Below, piece by piece: positions 52,445 to 64,000 of a DNA stretch of 64,000 bases. Made by a program: the position numbers and the translations under genes. The first letter of the stretch is position 1; each line of letters opens with the position of its first letter. The notes under the pieces are model-generated. The model searched no databases and was not told the DNA's origin. It saw nothing but the letters and a program-made list of their open reading frames with translations. This DNA comes from Panaeolus papilionaceus. Its lineage: Eukaryota > Basidiomycota > Agaricomycetes > Agaricales. Location of the stretch: positions 1-64,000 of the forward strand of contig JADNRZ010000011.1 of assembly GCA_015501605.1 (NCBI GenBank). The letters are read 5' to 3'.

Positions 52445-53869
52445 TCACGATTCACGCCTTTAGAGGAACATGACTTTCATTATGAAATTTTGATCAAAGA
52501 ACTCATATTCCTGTTCCAACTTATAACCTTCATTATATTCAGAGTGCACGTCCTTCTAAAGCGACAACAGGGATGAATATAAGGGAGTGAACAGTCTGAT
52601 ACTTCAGGCGACGCTCTTGCGAAATATTCTATAAAGGGGCGAATTAAAAATGCCTTGCATCAGTTGAAGTATAACGTAGAGTTGTATGCCACTTTCATCG
52701 AATGAAGTTATCAATTTTTCTTCCTTCTGCACGTTATGTAGTGTTCCTTACACCCAGGCGAAACCCTACCCTCCACTAGTTAAGGGGTCTAGTACCAGAT
52801 ATGGTAGTCAAGATTCAATCAACCTCCAGAAGGCGATTAGATATTGCCCAATGCTCGAGAATCACTCATAAATTGACATCTAGATTTTATACGAATCAAT
52901 GATGAGATGTAAATATCGAAATTACACCTAATATAACAGGAGGCTAGCCTTGTCTTATTACTACTCGCTTTCCGATTTTGTTTGAGGCGAAGAGCTGAAG
53001 CTTCCAAAGGGGCTAGTACTTGCTCATAAAAAAAACAGAATGTATTAACCCAGCTTATCCTCTACTTACGACCACCACCGAGGTTTAGGATACTTAGGAT
53101 GGATCTGCATGTAGTTTGTAGCGAAGCCTTCGCTTCAGTTGGTAATTAGACGCAATCCGAAGACCGGTACTTGACTTATAATCTATTTAAGCACAGGGGT
53201 AAACTTTCTCCTTCAAGTTACTACCTAAAGTTGCTTCATGTTCTGTCGTTCCAGAGAGAACTGAGACAGAGACTACAACCTCGATGTAAGGTCATGAACA
53301 GCTGTCCTGCTCCCATATTGAGGCGATATTTCGGGTAGACCATATAATTTCATTAGTAGATATATCGTAACTTAATTTTGACTAAATTTTTGAAGTCCGG
53401 CTCGAAACATGCAGATGAAATAGGATAAACAGCAACTGAGTGTCCACAAAGCTTTGATTTCATTGGACCCTAACGACCATATGTGATGCGAGACCCCGTA
53501 ACTAGTGGAGGGTAGGCAGGTGGGGGGCATGGATAAGCCGGATTTTTGCCGGTGGCCACCACCTGCTTGAACCCATTTTCGTCCAGGGTGTAGATTTCAG
53601 ATGGCGAAGCCTGTCGAACCAAATACATACATAGGTACAATGATACACACGATGAAAACGTCAGACTCATGTTCAAACTCTTCTTGCAATCCTCTCACCA
53701 TCATCCTTTTGTCCTTACACACCTTTGCTCTGTCCATTTAGCGATAATGCTATCACTGTGTCAGGGTTATTTTACCATCTACTCAGCCTGCGCTCAATTT
53801 AATTTCGTTGATGAGCAGCGCGCTCACCTGCACCCGGAAACACGCTTAATTTCAGAATTACCATCACGC
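52445..53869. other. Region with an inverted repeat encoding a shared peptide motif
   Basis: Sequences 52766-52806 and 53475-53515 are imperfect inverted repeats (core CTACCCTCCACTAGTTA). On the plus strand the left repeat can read YPPLVKGSSTRYG. On the minus strand an open frame at 53676-53470 ends ..AYPPLVTGSRITYGR just before its stop. The minus frame has a hydrophobic start (LYLCMYLV) and a Pro-rich end. Whether either is a gene is unknown. Confidence 0.45.
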
Positions 53870-54500
53870 ACGCATCCCCGCTTACCTATTTTGGTTACCA
53901 CGCCCCCTTTCGCCCTCCGTGCGCACTTATATCCTAACACCGACGCTCGTATCAGCCCTATCAGCCACCACGATACAAATTGGTATAAACCGACGCCGCT
54001 TCTCGTCACTCCGCACTTCACCTTTCATACGGACTTCCAAATTCCTATTTATTCCATCATTTAATTCATACTTTAGACCCCTTCTGCCATTCAACCGCCC
54101 TCTCTCCTTATTCCACCCCCTCTCTTGCAACTCCTTTTAAGATATTCCTTTGTTACGAGGCCTTTTCTGATGTGCCTGGGCGCTTTCGGGCATTGTTTCG
54201 AACCCCCCGTAGTCAGTATTAAATTCATTTCAGTTGTACTTAATTCAGAAAGCTTCGTAAAATCAAAACAGCTAGTTTTATGCCCACATTTCGAATCTCT
54301 AAGTTTTAGTCTTCGTCTCAGTCATAGGAAGCGTCGTTTGCTTCAATCTTAGCTATATTCTATCGTTACGAAGGCCTAGTCAACTACGGAAACACCCACA
54401 TGCACCCTCAGAGCGACTCTTACGACGTTGACCTCACTCCGGTCATCAAGTGTGTTTGTTTTACGCACCTGAAGACGTCGTACGCACATCATCGTGACAT
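53870..54500 (+). repeat. Dispersed repeat R2, copy 3
   Basis: Full-length copy of R2 in plus orientation, about 10 kb from the other two. It carries an open frame starting at 54400 that is not kept in the other copies, so it is not annotated as a gene. Confidence 0.75.
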
Positions 54501-55824
54501 TGACTGGATGGTATTCCATTCTCCACAATCTTTGATTAGGGAGATGGGGAACATCCCTTCTATCAATGTCCACAGTACAGTTTGCTACGCCATTTGTAGT
54601 GTGTTTTACATCGGTTTTTTCCCCGATGTCTGTGGTCTATCACAATATCGGGTCCTTGCGCAGACTGTTCTTCCCAAACGATTTCTGATCCATCATGCAC
54701 TACTCAATGTGCCTCCTCCCGTTCACTCAGTTATGCGACCTTCGTCGCTGAACTGTAGTCCCGGAGATAACAATGAGACATCATCACGTTGTGCATGATG
54801 ATACTGTTTATCGACTATGGGAAGGGACGCTTCCCTTCTTACCACCTACACTCTAGTTCTACTTATTACTTCACTCTTGGTTTTGCTCTATCACATCCTA
54901 TTCTCAGACAGCCTCGATTATGAGCAAGCCTGCCAGGGCTCAGTCTACGTTATGCCTTGCTCCGAAACGAGTTATCTTCACATGTGTTACCGCCCATGAA
55001 ATATCATGATGTCGTCGTGGTATGTGGTCCAGTGGACAGTGGGTGGTCCGACAATGTTGAATTAAACAATGTTCTCGTCTCGGTGGTGGGTTTATACCGA
55101 TTTCTGAGTCTGTCCTCCATGACACGTCCTTCCGCCGCCGTCCTAAATAAGACATATTTTTCTATACTTCGTGCTCAAACCCTTCTAATCATGTTATTGA
55201 TCCCTTCATCTCCTTCGCTCATCCTTGATTTCACCCCTGGTCCTGGTGCACGCTACGCCTCTACAACTCTCAGCTCAAAGGGTAGCTTTGTTCTGGCTGT
55301 ATGACTGAGCGTCTGAGGATACAAGTTATGTGGGCTTGATCGGTGGTCGTACTCGACTGTCTTTCTGAGTTCAGGAGCACGGTTTCTTGGACGCTGTCTT
55401 GGATGGAGGTCTGAACCTCGTGTTCAACGCGCAGAGGTTCTCTCCCTTGGTCTACATTTATATTCTGCCATACAAATTTACATAGTACTACCCACAACAA
55501 AGCGGCACCATTCTATCCACTGATCGTATATTCCCCCATTTGTGGGGATGGAGCGAAAGACGGGTATCATAGTCTGGTGTGTATACTGGTTGTCGATGCT
55601 GGCTATTATGCACTGGCGTGCTGGACACAGAAGTTCTGGACATGGATTCAAACTTGAAGGTTAAAGGAGCATTGAAGGTAGCATCAGTGTTCTGATGTTA
55701 GCTCTTCTGAACGGTTGTACATAGAATCAGAAACAGAGGCAAGGCCCAGATCCTATGAATTTAGTTCCTTTATCATCGCAGGAGAGCCATAATATGTCAC
55801 GATATTCTTCGATGCCTATCATGC
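54501..55824. other. Intergenic, nothing recognised
   Basis: Short open frames only; no repeat shared with the rest of the window was seen. Confidence 0.45.
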
Positions 55825-56944
55825 TATGGCACGCCATCTGCACATTTATTATTTTGCAGTTGCACATCTATAAATATCAATTTTTGCATAAGTGACGCAC
55901 ACATTTCGACATTTTGGGTGTGTGTCACACACATTTGTACATTTTTCTGTGTGTGGCACACAGATTGAGGTGTTCGAGCTCAATTTCTCGACGCACATCC
56001 GGGCGTATTGCCTAATAAGGTAATTCATCCAGATGTGTGTCGCAAACCGAGCTCGTCGACTTCAGTTGCACACACAGTGTAATGTCCTCAAATTCCAGTT
56101 GCACACATCCAAAAAGCCTTGCCGTCGGACCTTTAATACTGCCGACGGCGTCCTCGGCACGGTTATCAAAGGGTTAGATAAACGATGACAGGGACTGGTA
56201 GTGAGTGCATAAAGAGCGAGCCTCGAGCCTGCAATGACTGTTGAGAGGAGGACGGAGGGTCTTCACTCGAAGGTGCTTCCCATATTATTACTAATGAATG
56301 GTATACTTAGTTTACCACAGCACCTCAGGCTATCTGCAGGACTTTCGATAGAGCTTGATCAAGTGGGTTGGGAGGTTATTTAAACGACTCAATCTAGCTT
56401 TTAGGTCAATCGGATTCACTCTCTGAGGCAAGTAATATCATGTAAATAGTTGAACTTTTATAAGCTCCCTGAACTCCTCTGGGTAACCAATCATGGACTC
56501 CAGGACACCCCTTTGCATCGTCTGATTGGGGATTCCCCATCAACCGACGACCCATCACAGCACCTTAGTGCACACGAGTGATGGACTGACTACCTATATT
56601 TGATAAGATTGCCAAGGATACCGTCGGCAGTATTAAAGGTCCGACGGCAAGGCTTTTTGGATGTGTGCAACTGGAATTTGAGGACATTACACTGTGTGTG
56701 CAACTGAAGTCGACGAGCTCGGTTTGCGACACACATCTGGATGAATTACCTTATTAGGCAATACGCCCGGATGTGCGTCGAGAAATTGAGCTCGAACACC
56801 TCAATCTGTGTGCCACACACAAAAAAATGTGGAAATCTGTGTGACACACAGTCAAAATATCGAAATGTGTGTGCCACTCACATCAAAATTGAAATTTATA
56901 GATGTGCAACTGCAAAATAATAAATGTGCAGATGGCGTGCCATA
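55825..56944. mobile_element. Fold-back DNA element with 343-bp terminal inverted repeats
   Basis: Arms 55825-56167 and 56602-56944 are inverted copies, near-identical over most of their length and more diverged at the inner ends. The outer ends read TATGGCACGCCATCTGCA and its complement. The 7 bases ATCATGC occur at 55818-55824 and again at 56945-56951, a target-site duplication. The 434-bp centre has no long open frame, so the element is non-autonomous. Arms are rich in TGTGTG/CACACA motifs. Long terminal repeats of this kind occur in several DNA-transposon groups, and I cannot assign one. Confidence 0.92.
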
Positions 56945-56954
56945 ATCATGCTTA

Positions 56955-57765
56955 ACAGAACCCAGCTTCGAAAACTCTGTACGCGATGGCGTTGAAATTC
57001 AAGTCAACACTCGACATAGCGATTGGAACATCGCGAAGAAGACTCGCATGATGGTGGTATCACCAGAAGTAGGGTTTGAATGATGCGGGAGATTGGGTTG
57101 TCATCGAGTCCGCCATCAGACACTCTTCTCTTCCCTCTCCCCTTCTCTTCTTGTCTTCACCTTGTAGCAGACAATTCTTCGTCATTCTGTGCTGTTCTTT
57201 GCGTTTCCCTCTCACCTTGTTCAACGCTCAGCCCAACTCATCGTTTCCTCGTTGTTACCTTTGATATACCTCGACTAGGGGAGGCTTCTTTGACGAAGTA
57301 GCTCTAACTCGCTCGTCTTTTTGTGCATGTGCTGTGTTCTTAAAGATTGGGTTTACGAGCGAGGTGAGTCTCATGAATCATGATGTACAGTTGTCTTCTC
57401 GGACGTATCAGTAAACCGGAGTCCTTATTTAGGCAGGACGTTCACCACTTCTATCGCTATCTCTCATTCCATTCGCTTCCACTCCTTTCTGCTTCTCTTT
57501 CTCATCTTTAGTTTGGTATATAAACTTGCCTCTCTTCCTTTTGCACCCTCAGTCGTTTCCTTTCCATCACGGCCGAGTCTTGTTTATAGTCATCTAGCCT
57601 TCTCCAAGTTGCAAGCTGTCTTTGTTACCATACTCATCATGCATGTCCTGAGTTCTTGCCATCCGCCCAAACAGGACTCGTTCATCCCCACAGTAATTAG
57701 TGGTTTAGACGACGATCCACCCACGACGTCAATCTTGGCAACGACAACGCCACCGACATGGAACG
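56955..57765 (+). repeat. Direct repeat R3, copy 1
   Basis: Matches 60905-61630 with substitutions and gaps. Landmarks are GAAAACTCTGTA.GCGA.GGC, GTTTCCTC, ACCGGAGTCCTTATTTAGGC, then CACCCTCAGTCGTTTCCTTT. It contains a TATATAAAC motif, so it may carry a promoter, but no gene follows that I can support. It starts 10 bp after the fold-back element. Confidence 0.75.
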
Positions 57766-58022
57766 ATCTGTGCTCGCACAGATCTGCCTTCTTGGTCACG
57801 TATGTGCGACCCAACAATTTACTCATCACTTACAGCGTATTCTTATTGAATCTACCCCAGGCTTGAATCCTCAGTTTATAATTTGCAAAATTGAGCGAGA
57901 TATATCAAAATTACCTGAGTGGTGACTGATGATAGCATGACAAAGTTTCATAAATTCGACCATTGATCCCTTAACTAAATTTAATGATGGAAGTCATGTT
58001 ACTCTACTAGTACAGTGTTCAA
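57766..58022. other. Short intergenic with a 20-bp palindrome
   Basis: GATCTGTGCTCGCACAGATC at about 57765-57784 is a near-perfect palindrome with a four-base centre. The rest is the 3' side of F-box gene C. Confidence 0.5.
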
Positions 58023-59993
58023 TTAAAATGTGTATGTAGTAAACTTCAGAGTGGGATTAGCTTCGCCGTATGCGCTGGGCTATAAATGTTCAATATTTTT
58101 GAAATTCAAACATATAAGATAGCATTGTGAATACGCACCTCTACTCTAATAAGGGCATTACGATCGAATTTCCAATTCGTATTAGTATTCAGACTTGGTA
58201 AAGGCCGCATTGTCTCGGAGTATGGAAGCGTAGTCACAACATTGTCGGTGAATGGTGAACTAGGTCCTGCAACGATGCGGGTTGGATCGTTATAGCCATG
58301 GTAGTGAACTTGCGTCGTCTCTGTAGACGCCAAATCTCTCTGGCGACGACTGTAGTCGAGGGTTTTGAGGTACCATCGGCGCTGCCGATGGTCCTCCTCG
58401 CGCTCATGAGGTGTGAAAACTCTGAGGTATTTCTGACCAACTAAACCGCTATGTGATACCCTGTGGCTGCATGAGCGATAGAATGCGGTTGTGGACAAAG
58501 AAATCTCACCAGAATACACTCAAGTCGTTGTCGTCACTCGTCAAGAATCGCGTTGAGCGGGTGCCCCAGTTGTTCCACGCGACATACTTCTCTGATGGCT
58601 GAGCGCCCATTTCAATTGCCTCCTGTGCAAATTGATAAATAATGCGTGTTGGTATCACGAGATCATAAGCAAATCCATCAGGGGAAGATGATCTGCTGGA
58701 AGCGTCGTTAAGAGGTGTTTGCAAGTAACTCATGCTCAAGAGCAGTAGCTGTTCGTCAGTGGCGTAGGAAAAGACATCGTCGACCTGCCACGATCGAAGC
58801 GGTGGGCTATGTTCGTACTGGATATACATTCGCCGCATCTTAATGTTAGGGAGATGTTGAGGCAAAGCCAGAACGCATTGCAAGCGAGGTCGTTCTGGTA
58901 ACTGGGAGCCGGGGGTAATGTTGAATGTATACACGTGAATCTCTCCATGGTCACTCCGACCTGTGCTCGTGACAATGAAGACTGTGTCGCTGATCAATCG
59001 AAAGTCATCGAATCCTTGTTCCATAAAATCTTCCTCAGAGTTCTAAATGCTCATCAATAACTCAAATTCCATCCGTATGTTCGATATGTGATGTGAAAAA
59101 CACGCACGTATACGCAGACACCAAGCTGCCAGTTGAAAATCATGACCTGCGGGTAAGACCCCTTCGGACCATAATGACACACACGCCAGATCACGGCCCG
59201 GTCTACGATCTCGACATCCATGGGATCGAGTTTAGCGATTTCATTCATGAAATTCCTGCCGAATGCGGGTACGTCCAGCTTGACACTTCCTCGACGTGCG
59301 CCTCGATGTGCTCCCGCCGTGGCTAGGTTTGTGAACCGCAGATAAGTCTCCCACCTCGTGTAGTGCCAGTATTTGTCAGCGGTGGGACTACATAGGTGGG
59401 ATTACATTCGAAGTCGTGACGATAAGAAATATCGAAACACGAACTCATCAAGAAACTCGACCGAGACGAGTAGATTTTGTTCTGGATCTATGGCGAAGCA
59501 GTTCGGTTGCCTTTGAAAAGAAAGATCTGCTGATCTAGGTGTAAAATCACCCATATTGAACCACACTATCCTTGTAGCGTCTTCGCAGTATTGAATTGAG
59601 GCGAATGTACCGCTTTTATACGTTCCATAGAATAAGGGAGACAAAGGACCAGTATAAGATGAAGTTGGTCCCAGTTTCCAATCCAGGATGTCCCATCTGC
59701 GGCGCCAATCCTCGAGTGCGGACCTCACATCATTACTGTTGAGGTCTGGTCGTATGCATATCAAACCATCTTTCCCTAACTCGACTATCAGTTGCAGCAA
59801 GGAGGATTTTCGGATAACCCGATATAATGTTCGACATGTCTATCGTGCGTGGAAGATATCATGATGTGAGTATTGAACCGTGATAGTCCAGGCGTGAAGT
59901 TACCTCTGAGCATTTAATGAGACATTGGTAATGCAGAAGGCGGAGAACTTCGATTATCAAGTCATCGGAGAGGGAAAGAATGAGGGCGGTCAT
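58023..59993 (-). CDS. F-box protein C
   Basis: Close paralogue of A in the opposite orientation. Exons: 59993-59904, 59839-59439, 59387-59108, 59042-58510, 58466-58139 and 58079-58023; 562 aa, all phases consistent. F-box SLSDDLIIEVLRLLHYQCL (identical to A), then TCRTLYRVI. The body includes GEIHVYTFNITPGSQ, DEQLLLLSMSYLQ and RWYLKTLDYSRRQRDLAS. It keeps the 43-nt intron 58509-58467. The C-terminus is diverged and three residues shorter (KFTTYTF). The coding and upstream sequence is much closer to A than to B, so A and C come from a recent duplication. The locus is flanked by direct repeats R3. Probable SCF substrate adaptor; substrate unknown. Confidence 0.8.
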
Positions 59994-60225
59994 TACTGCG
60001 TTGGTCAAACGTGGTTGAGGTCTCAGTGATTCAACTTAGTTGATTGATTCATGTTTGATTGGTTGGTATTTGTCAGACCTCCCACGGTGACCGCCTTTCG
60101 TGGAGTCTGACCTTGATCGTGAAGGATCAATGGCTAATACTGCCCAAGATCACATCACCAACGGTGGCATCTGGAGATTAAACTGTGAAAGCTGAGACAA
60201 TACGAAGTCATTTCAACCGAAAGCA
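59994..60225 (-). promoter_or_regulatory. Conserved upstream region of F-box gene C
   Basis: Mirrors 20591-20855 upstream of gene A, with the shared CGTGGGAGGTCTGACAAA block at about 60068-60088. Similarity stops near 60225, which marks one end of the duplicated segment. Confidence 0.55.
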
Positions 60226-60904
60226 TTGCTCGTGTGTTACGCTTGGCGTAGATACGACAAATGAAATGGATGGCATGAGATTGGGATCAGAGGGTAAGGA
60301 TGGTGTAACGAATATGGGTGAGCGCAACGTTGCAAGACTCTGCGCCTGTGCTAAGGAATATGCGGAAAACGAGCCGAAGGGGCGGAATGGGGGTCAGGGT
60401 TTAATCTTGGACAAACTTGAATAAACCCAGTTCGAAATCATTGAAGAAACTTTGACTTCATCCCAGCTTGTCATGTATATCAAGAGCTTTTCAATCGTCC
60501 TGTGATAATGCGCTCCATGTGTTTCGACATATTATGATTGAACAAACTTGGATTGATCAATGTATCATCAAGCGTTATAATTCTAAACAGAGGGATTTGT
60601 AAGCAGATTGGAACCATCGTGACACTAAAGGCTGATTGGCATCTCCCCATTCCAACCGGTTTGTCTCGCTAAGGGATTTAACCGACGACTGGTCGTAGAC
60701 ATTGCGAAATGATGTAAGGGATGCAAATTTGAGACAATATTCGGGCTCCTTGAGTTCAAAGGACGATGTTATCAATCACCTCGTATTATTGTCCCATTCT
60801 TTGATTTCACCCCCGATACTTGCGCGCATGACGCGCATCCTGGAGGAAGGGTGAGCAACGATGTAAATATATGAACAGAAATAGGGGCAAGGGCGAGGCA
60901 AACA
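60226..60904. other. Intergenic, nothing recognised
   Basis: Short open frames only. Confidence 0.45.
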
Positions 60905-61630
60905 ACATCCCGCCCAACTTTGAAAACTCTGTAAGCGACGGCGTTGAATCCAAAGTTAACACTCGATGTAGCTCGGATTAGGGTGGTACGATCAGAGGTT
61001 GAATTTGAATGACGTTGCTGTCGAGTGAGCCAGCAGACACGCTTCTCTTCTCTCCCCTTCTCTTTCGTTCCATTCTTTTCTTTCGTTCCATTCTTTTCTT
61101 TACCTTATAGCGGACGGTTCTTCGTTGTTCTGTGATGTTCTTTTCCTTTCCCTTACCCTTCATTCAACGCTCAGCCCTACTCATCGTTTCCTCTTAGTTA
61201 GCTTTGACGTACCTCGACGAGGGAAGGCTCCTGTGATGACGTAGCTCTAACTTGCTCGTCTTGTTGTGCGTGTGCTGGGTTCCTGAAGATCGGGTTTAAG
61301 GACGAGGTGAGTCTCATGAATGCGTACTCGTCTTCTTGGGCGTATCAGTTAACCGGAGTCCTTATTTAGGCAGGACGTTCACCACTTCTATCGCTATCTG
61401 TCGTTCCATTCGCTTCCACTGCTTTCTGCTTCTCTTTCTCATCTTTAGTATGGGATATAAACCCGCGTCTCTTCCTTTTGCACCCTCAGTCGTTTCCTTT
61501 CCATCACGGCTGAGTCTCGGATAGGTATGTACGTCTAGCCTTCTCACACGTCGCTCTCTGTTAAACGGGTATACCCAACGACCCACCTACGACGTCGACA
61601 TCAACAGCGACAACGCCACTGGCACGTACG
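60905..61630 (+). repeat. Direct repeat R3, copy 2
   Basis: Second copy of the repeat at 56955. Here it is followed 230 bp later by a DUF6593 remnant, so it may be the ancestral upstream region of that gene. Confidence 0.75.
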
Positions 61631-61855
61631 CTGCCTGCCGCATTTTACTTTGCCATTTCGCCAGCTCAACATCTCATTTCTATTCAGAGCTTCGCGGGAG
61701 GCAAACGTAGGGTCAGTTACCGAATCCCCGATGTTGAGCTGCAGGATCTGCTTGCCAGCTCATAAACGTTTCTCCCTGTTTCCAAGGTCTTATTATCTTC
61801 GTCCCGTCCAACCACACTCCCTGGTTCGCCTCAGCTCAGTTCAACCCTTCACAAC

Positions 61856-62290
61856 ATGGGAGTCGTATTCAACAACGAGAACATCCTCAATGTGCAACTC
61901 CTCACAACACACGACTCATGTCCGATCTACACCCTTTCAACCAAATGGACGATGTGGGCACACATATATCCTTATATGCGCGATGTGAACCCTGTGCTAA
62001 AATCGTCATCGAGTTTTAGTGATACTGAATGGATGTCTGCCCTGTGATTTTCCTCAATATCTCCCTGCCTCATATTCTAACTCCCTTCCCCTCCTCAGCA
62101 GATCACAGCTACCTCCACCTCCTTAACCGTAGGCAGCCTCCGTGCCGTATCGTCCCGGACTCTTTGAGAAGACTACGCTGGTCGTTCTCAAGCTATCAAG
62201 GGCAGCGTTGGCGAGAGACGAAGTGGTTTTGCTAGTGGCGGTTGCGTATTCGGAGGTAAAAGGGTGTGATGGAATGGTGAGTTCTCGATC
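61856..62290 (+). pseudogene. DUF6593 gene remnant
   Basis: Starts MGVVFNNENILNVQLLTTHD and continues to MRDVNPV, parallel to the intact gene at 45708, then stops. The middle exon with the W-rich core is missing. The last exon resumes after an acceptor at about 62100 (ITATSTSLTV), then shifts frame and continues as PYRPGLFEKTT, LKLSRAALARDEVVLLVAVA and YSEVK. An internal deletion and a frameshift make it non-functional. Confidence 0.78.
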
Positions 62291-63367
62291 TTCGTTGTTT
62301 TGGGGCTCAGGTTTGGGTTGGGAAATTTCTCGTTAGTTGGTTGAGAACGAGAGCGAAAGATGGACGTGCTGCTAGTCATTCATTCGGGAGGCGGTTCACC
62401 CTCTATTTCATAGAGGTGTGAAGGGGTTGGACGGGCATAACCGAATCTAACCCCATATCGTACCCGTATATCTCTGTGGCCGATGTCATACGTCCATCTT
62501 TGTACGCTCTTTAATTCGTACCCAACGATATGGTGAACTCGCGAGAGCGTTGAAGGGACTGTTTTATCATTTTCGAGTTGATTGGGACGTGGTTGATGTG
62601 TCGCTCCGGTGTGTTCTAATCGATTTTTATTTCTCGTTCTTCTGCACGAGGTAAGTTGCCATTTTTTATCCTCTGACATTGAGTGGGTGCTGATTCGTTT
62701 GTTTATAGAATGGTTCTGGGACCTGGGAGTCCTACGTAGATGTTTGACATGTATACAATAGTCATGGACCAATATCATTAACCGAAATGGGTGTTTGTGT
62801 TGTAGGAGTATGTGACATGTGTCGTCGTATCAGGTTTGTGAGGACTATTCCGAGCACTGAACCTTACCCAATGCATAATTTAATGAATAACGGAAATTCA
62901 ACGAGTATGTATACGAGTATTCTTCAGTGTGCATGGGCCTCTAAATCCAAGGGGCTTCACCACCCCTATTCCGATTCGCAGCATCTTATCTTAGTATGCA
63001 TCTCTTGGACGTGCTGCATATTAGAGTACGACGCTGTCAATGGCAGGGGGTGTACTGTGTGCAGCGACTTTATTAAATGAATGAACATTTGGAGCCAGGC
63101 AGTGGGCAAAGGAGTTGGATATACCATAAATAGGAGGACACAAACATGATTAACACTGCTTGTTTGACTTTTATCCCCCTCCTATTAGATGATAGGCATC
63201 CCAATTCGTGTAATATGATCGACTCATTGTAATTGACTAGTCATTAACACTGCGAACACGTTCTAGTATGCCTCATGCGTGCGCCTAATAAATGTAAATA
63301 CAACCGACGACTACCCGTTCACCACACCCCAAATTACCATGCTGCTCCTTCTCTCATCAGACAAACC
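62291..63367. other. Intergenic, nothing recognised
   Basis: About 1 kb with short open frames on both strands and no known motifs. Confidence 0.45.
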
Positions 63368-63734
63368 ATGGAACACAACGTACACCACCTAATCAGGGCA
63401 AGTCTGCTCAAATGCGAGTCTTCACACAGTAGGACGTCGAATACGAAAGACCTTACGCTCTATCGAACGTTAAAACCTTAGTAGTGAAATTGCTTCCTCC
63501 GCCTATGGGACAATATTGGAGAGCGATGCATGGGCTCTAAGAGATCGGCTCGAAAATGTTTGGACTGTCGAATGGGATGTATGGAGCTCCGGGAAATCGA
63601 GGATTCGAGTTGGAAGGGATGCGGATCCGACTATGAGTGAAAGTGAAGATGTCGAGGCGGGGGAGACTTTTAGGAAGAGTGGGTGGGAGTTTTATCGCAG
63701 GTACGCTGTGGAAGAGGAATACGCCCTCTGGTGA
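63368..63734 (+). pseudogene. DUF6593-like fragment
   Basis: A first piece (from ATG 63368, ending LTLYRTLKP) runs into two stops. Then, one frame over, come VEWDVWSSGKSRIRVGRD and AGETFRKSGWEFYRR, which parallel the first exon of the 39026 gene (NTWISGHSRL, MFRKSGSWW). A phase-2 donor (CGCAG followed by GTACGC at about 63700) sits where the family has intron 1. Stops plus a frameshift suggest a decayed gene. Later exons are absent in the remaining 300 bp, or lie beyond the window. Confidence 0.55.
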
Positions 63735-64000
63735 GGAACGTGATAGACAGAAGACGTGGTGAGTGTAGTGTAGAATAAATCAAGGAAAGAATTCCCAAGC
63801 GAGGGAATAGTATGTATGAAACGGTGAGAGAAGGCTCGCGCTCGTGAGGCTCAGGTAAGATCGCGCGCTCAAACGTGAAGATAGAGAGAGGTAAAGTAGA
63901 GTGATAATACTTGAGTAGGGGTAGTGTTATAAGAGAGAGAACGAGAGGCTACATAATACTGGGCACGGGCGTGCTCTTGCGCTGCCCAGGCTCGCTAAAC
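63735..64000. other. Right edge, nothing recognised
   Basis: Purine-rich DNA (GAGAG-type runs) with no open frame of note. Confidence 0.5.

Noticed and set aside
54400..54798. 132-codon open frame in repeat R2
   Set aside because: The frame is not kept in the other two R2 copies, so it is probably chance.
54940..55500. Overlapping 70-115 codon frames on both strands
   Set aside because: No motif, no intron structure, and no similarity to other parts of the window.
57513..57866. 117-codon frame running out of repeat R3 copy 1
   Set aside because: Not conserved in R3 copy 2, and no splice or domain support.

Overview
The window looks like nuclear DNA of a mushroom-forming basidiomycete (Agaricomycetes). 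Genes are split by many short introns (mostly 43-85 nt, GT..AG). The gene families are a thiolase, a Usv1/Rgm1-type zinc-finger factor, an SR-protein kinase, AIG1-like P-loop proteins, F-box proteins and DUF6593-type proteins, a set typical of agaric genomes. All names rest on motif recognition by eye; no database search was run, and all exon joins were made by hand.

The left half (1-31 kb) holds the conserved housekeeping and regulatory genes: a 3-ketoacyl-CoA thiolase cut by the left edge (-), a six-exon C2H2 transcription factor (-), an intact P-loop NTPase (-), an F-box gene (A, +), a large charged coiled-coil protein (-), and an SRPK-type kinase (+). The last two diverge from one 1.1-kb intergenic region. 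Between them lie long gene-poor stretches.

The right half (31-64 kb) is accessory and repeat-rich. It holds two more full-length F-box paralogues (B, C) and a deleted fourth copy, six DUF6593-like loci (three intact, three broken), a second P-loop gene interrupted by a 1.15-kb element, an LRR-like F-box gene with an in-frame stop, and a small two-exon gene of unknown function. It also holds several repeat families. One is a 1.15-kb element with short terminal inverted repeats, present twice in the window, one copy with an ATTAT target duplication. One is a 1,120-bp fold-back element with 343-bp arms and a 7-bp target duplication. One is a 2.5-kb segment bounded by 28-bp inverted repeats and filled with CCCC/GGGG hairpins. 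Others are dispersed ~0.6-kb repeats and two clusters of GCACGG units.

I see no operon-like system and no clear new defence or biosynthetic cluster. The most interesting material is the turnover of lineage-specific gene families by duplication, element insertion and intron change, together with the unusual hairpin-rich and fold-back elements.
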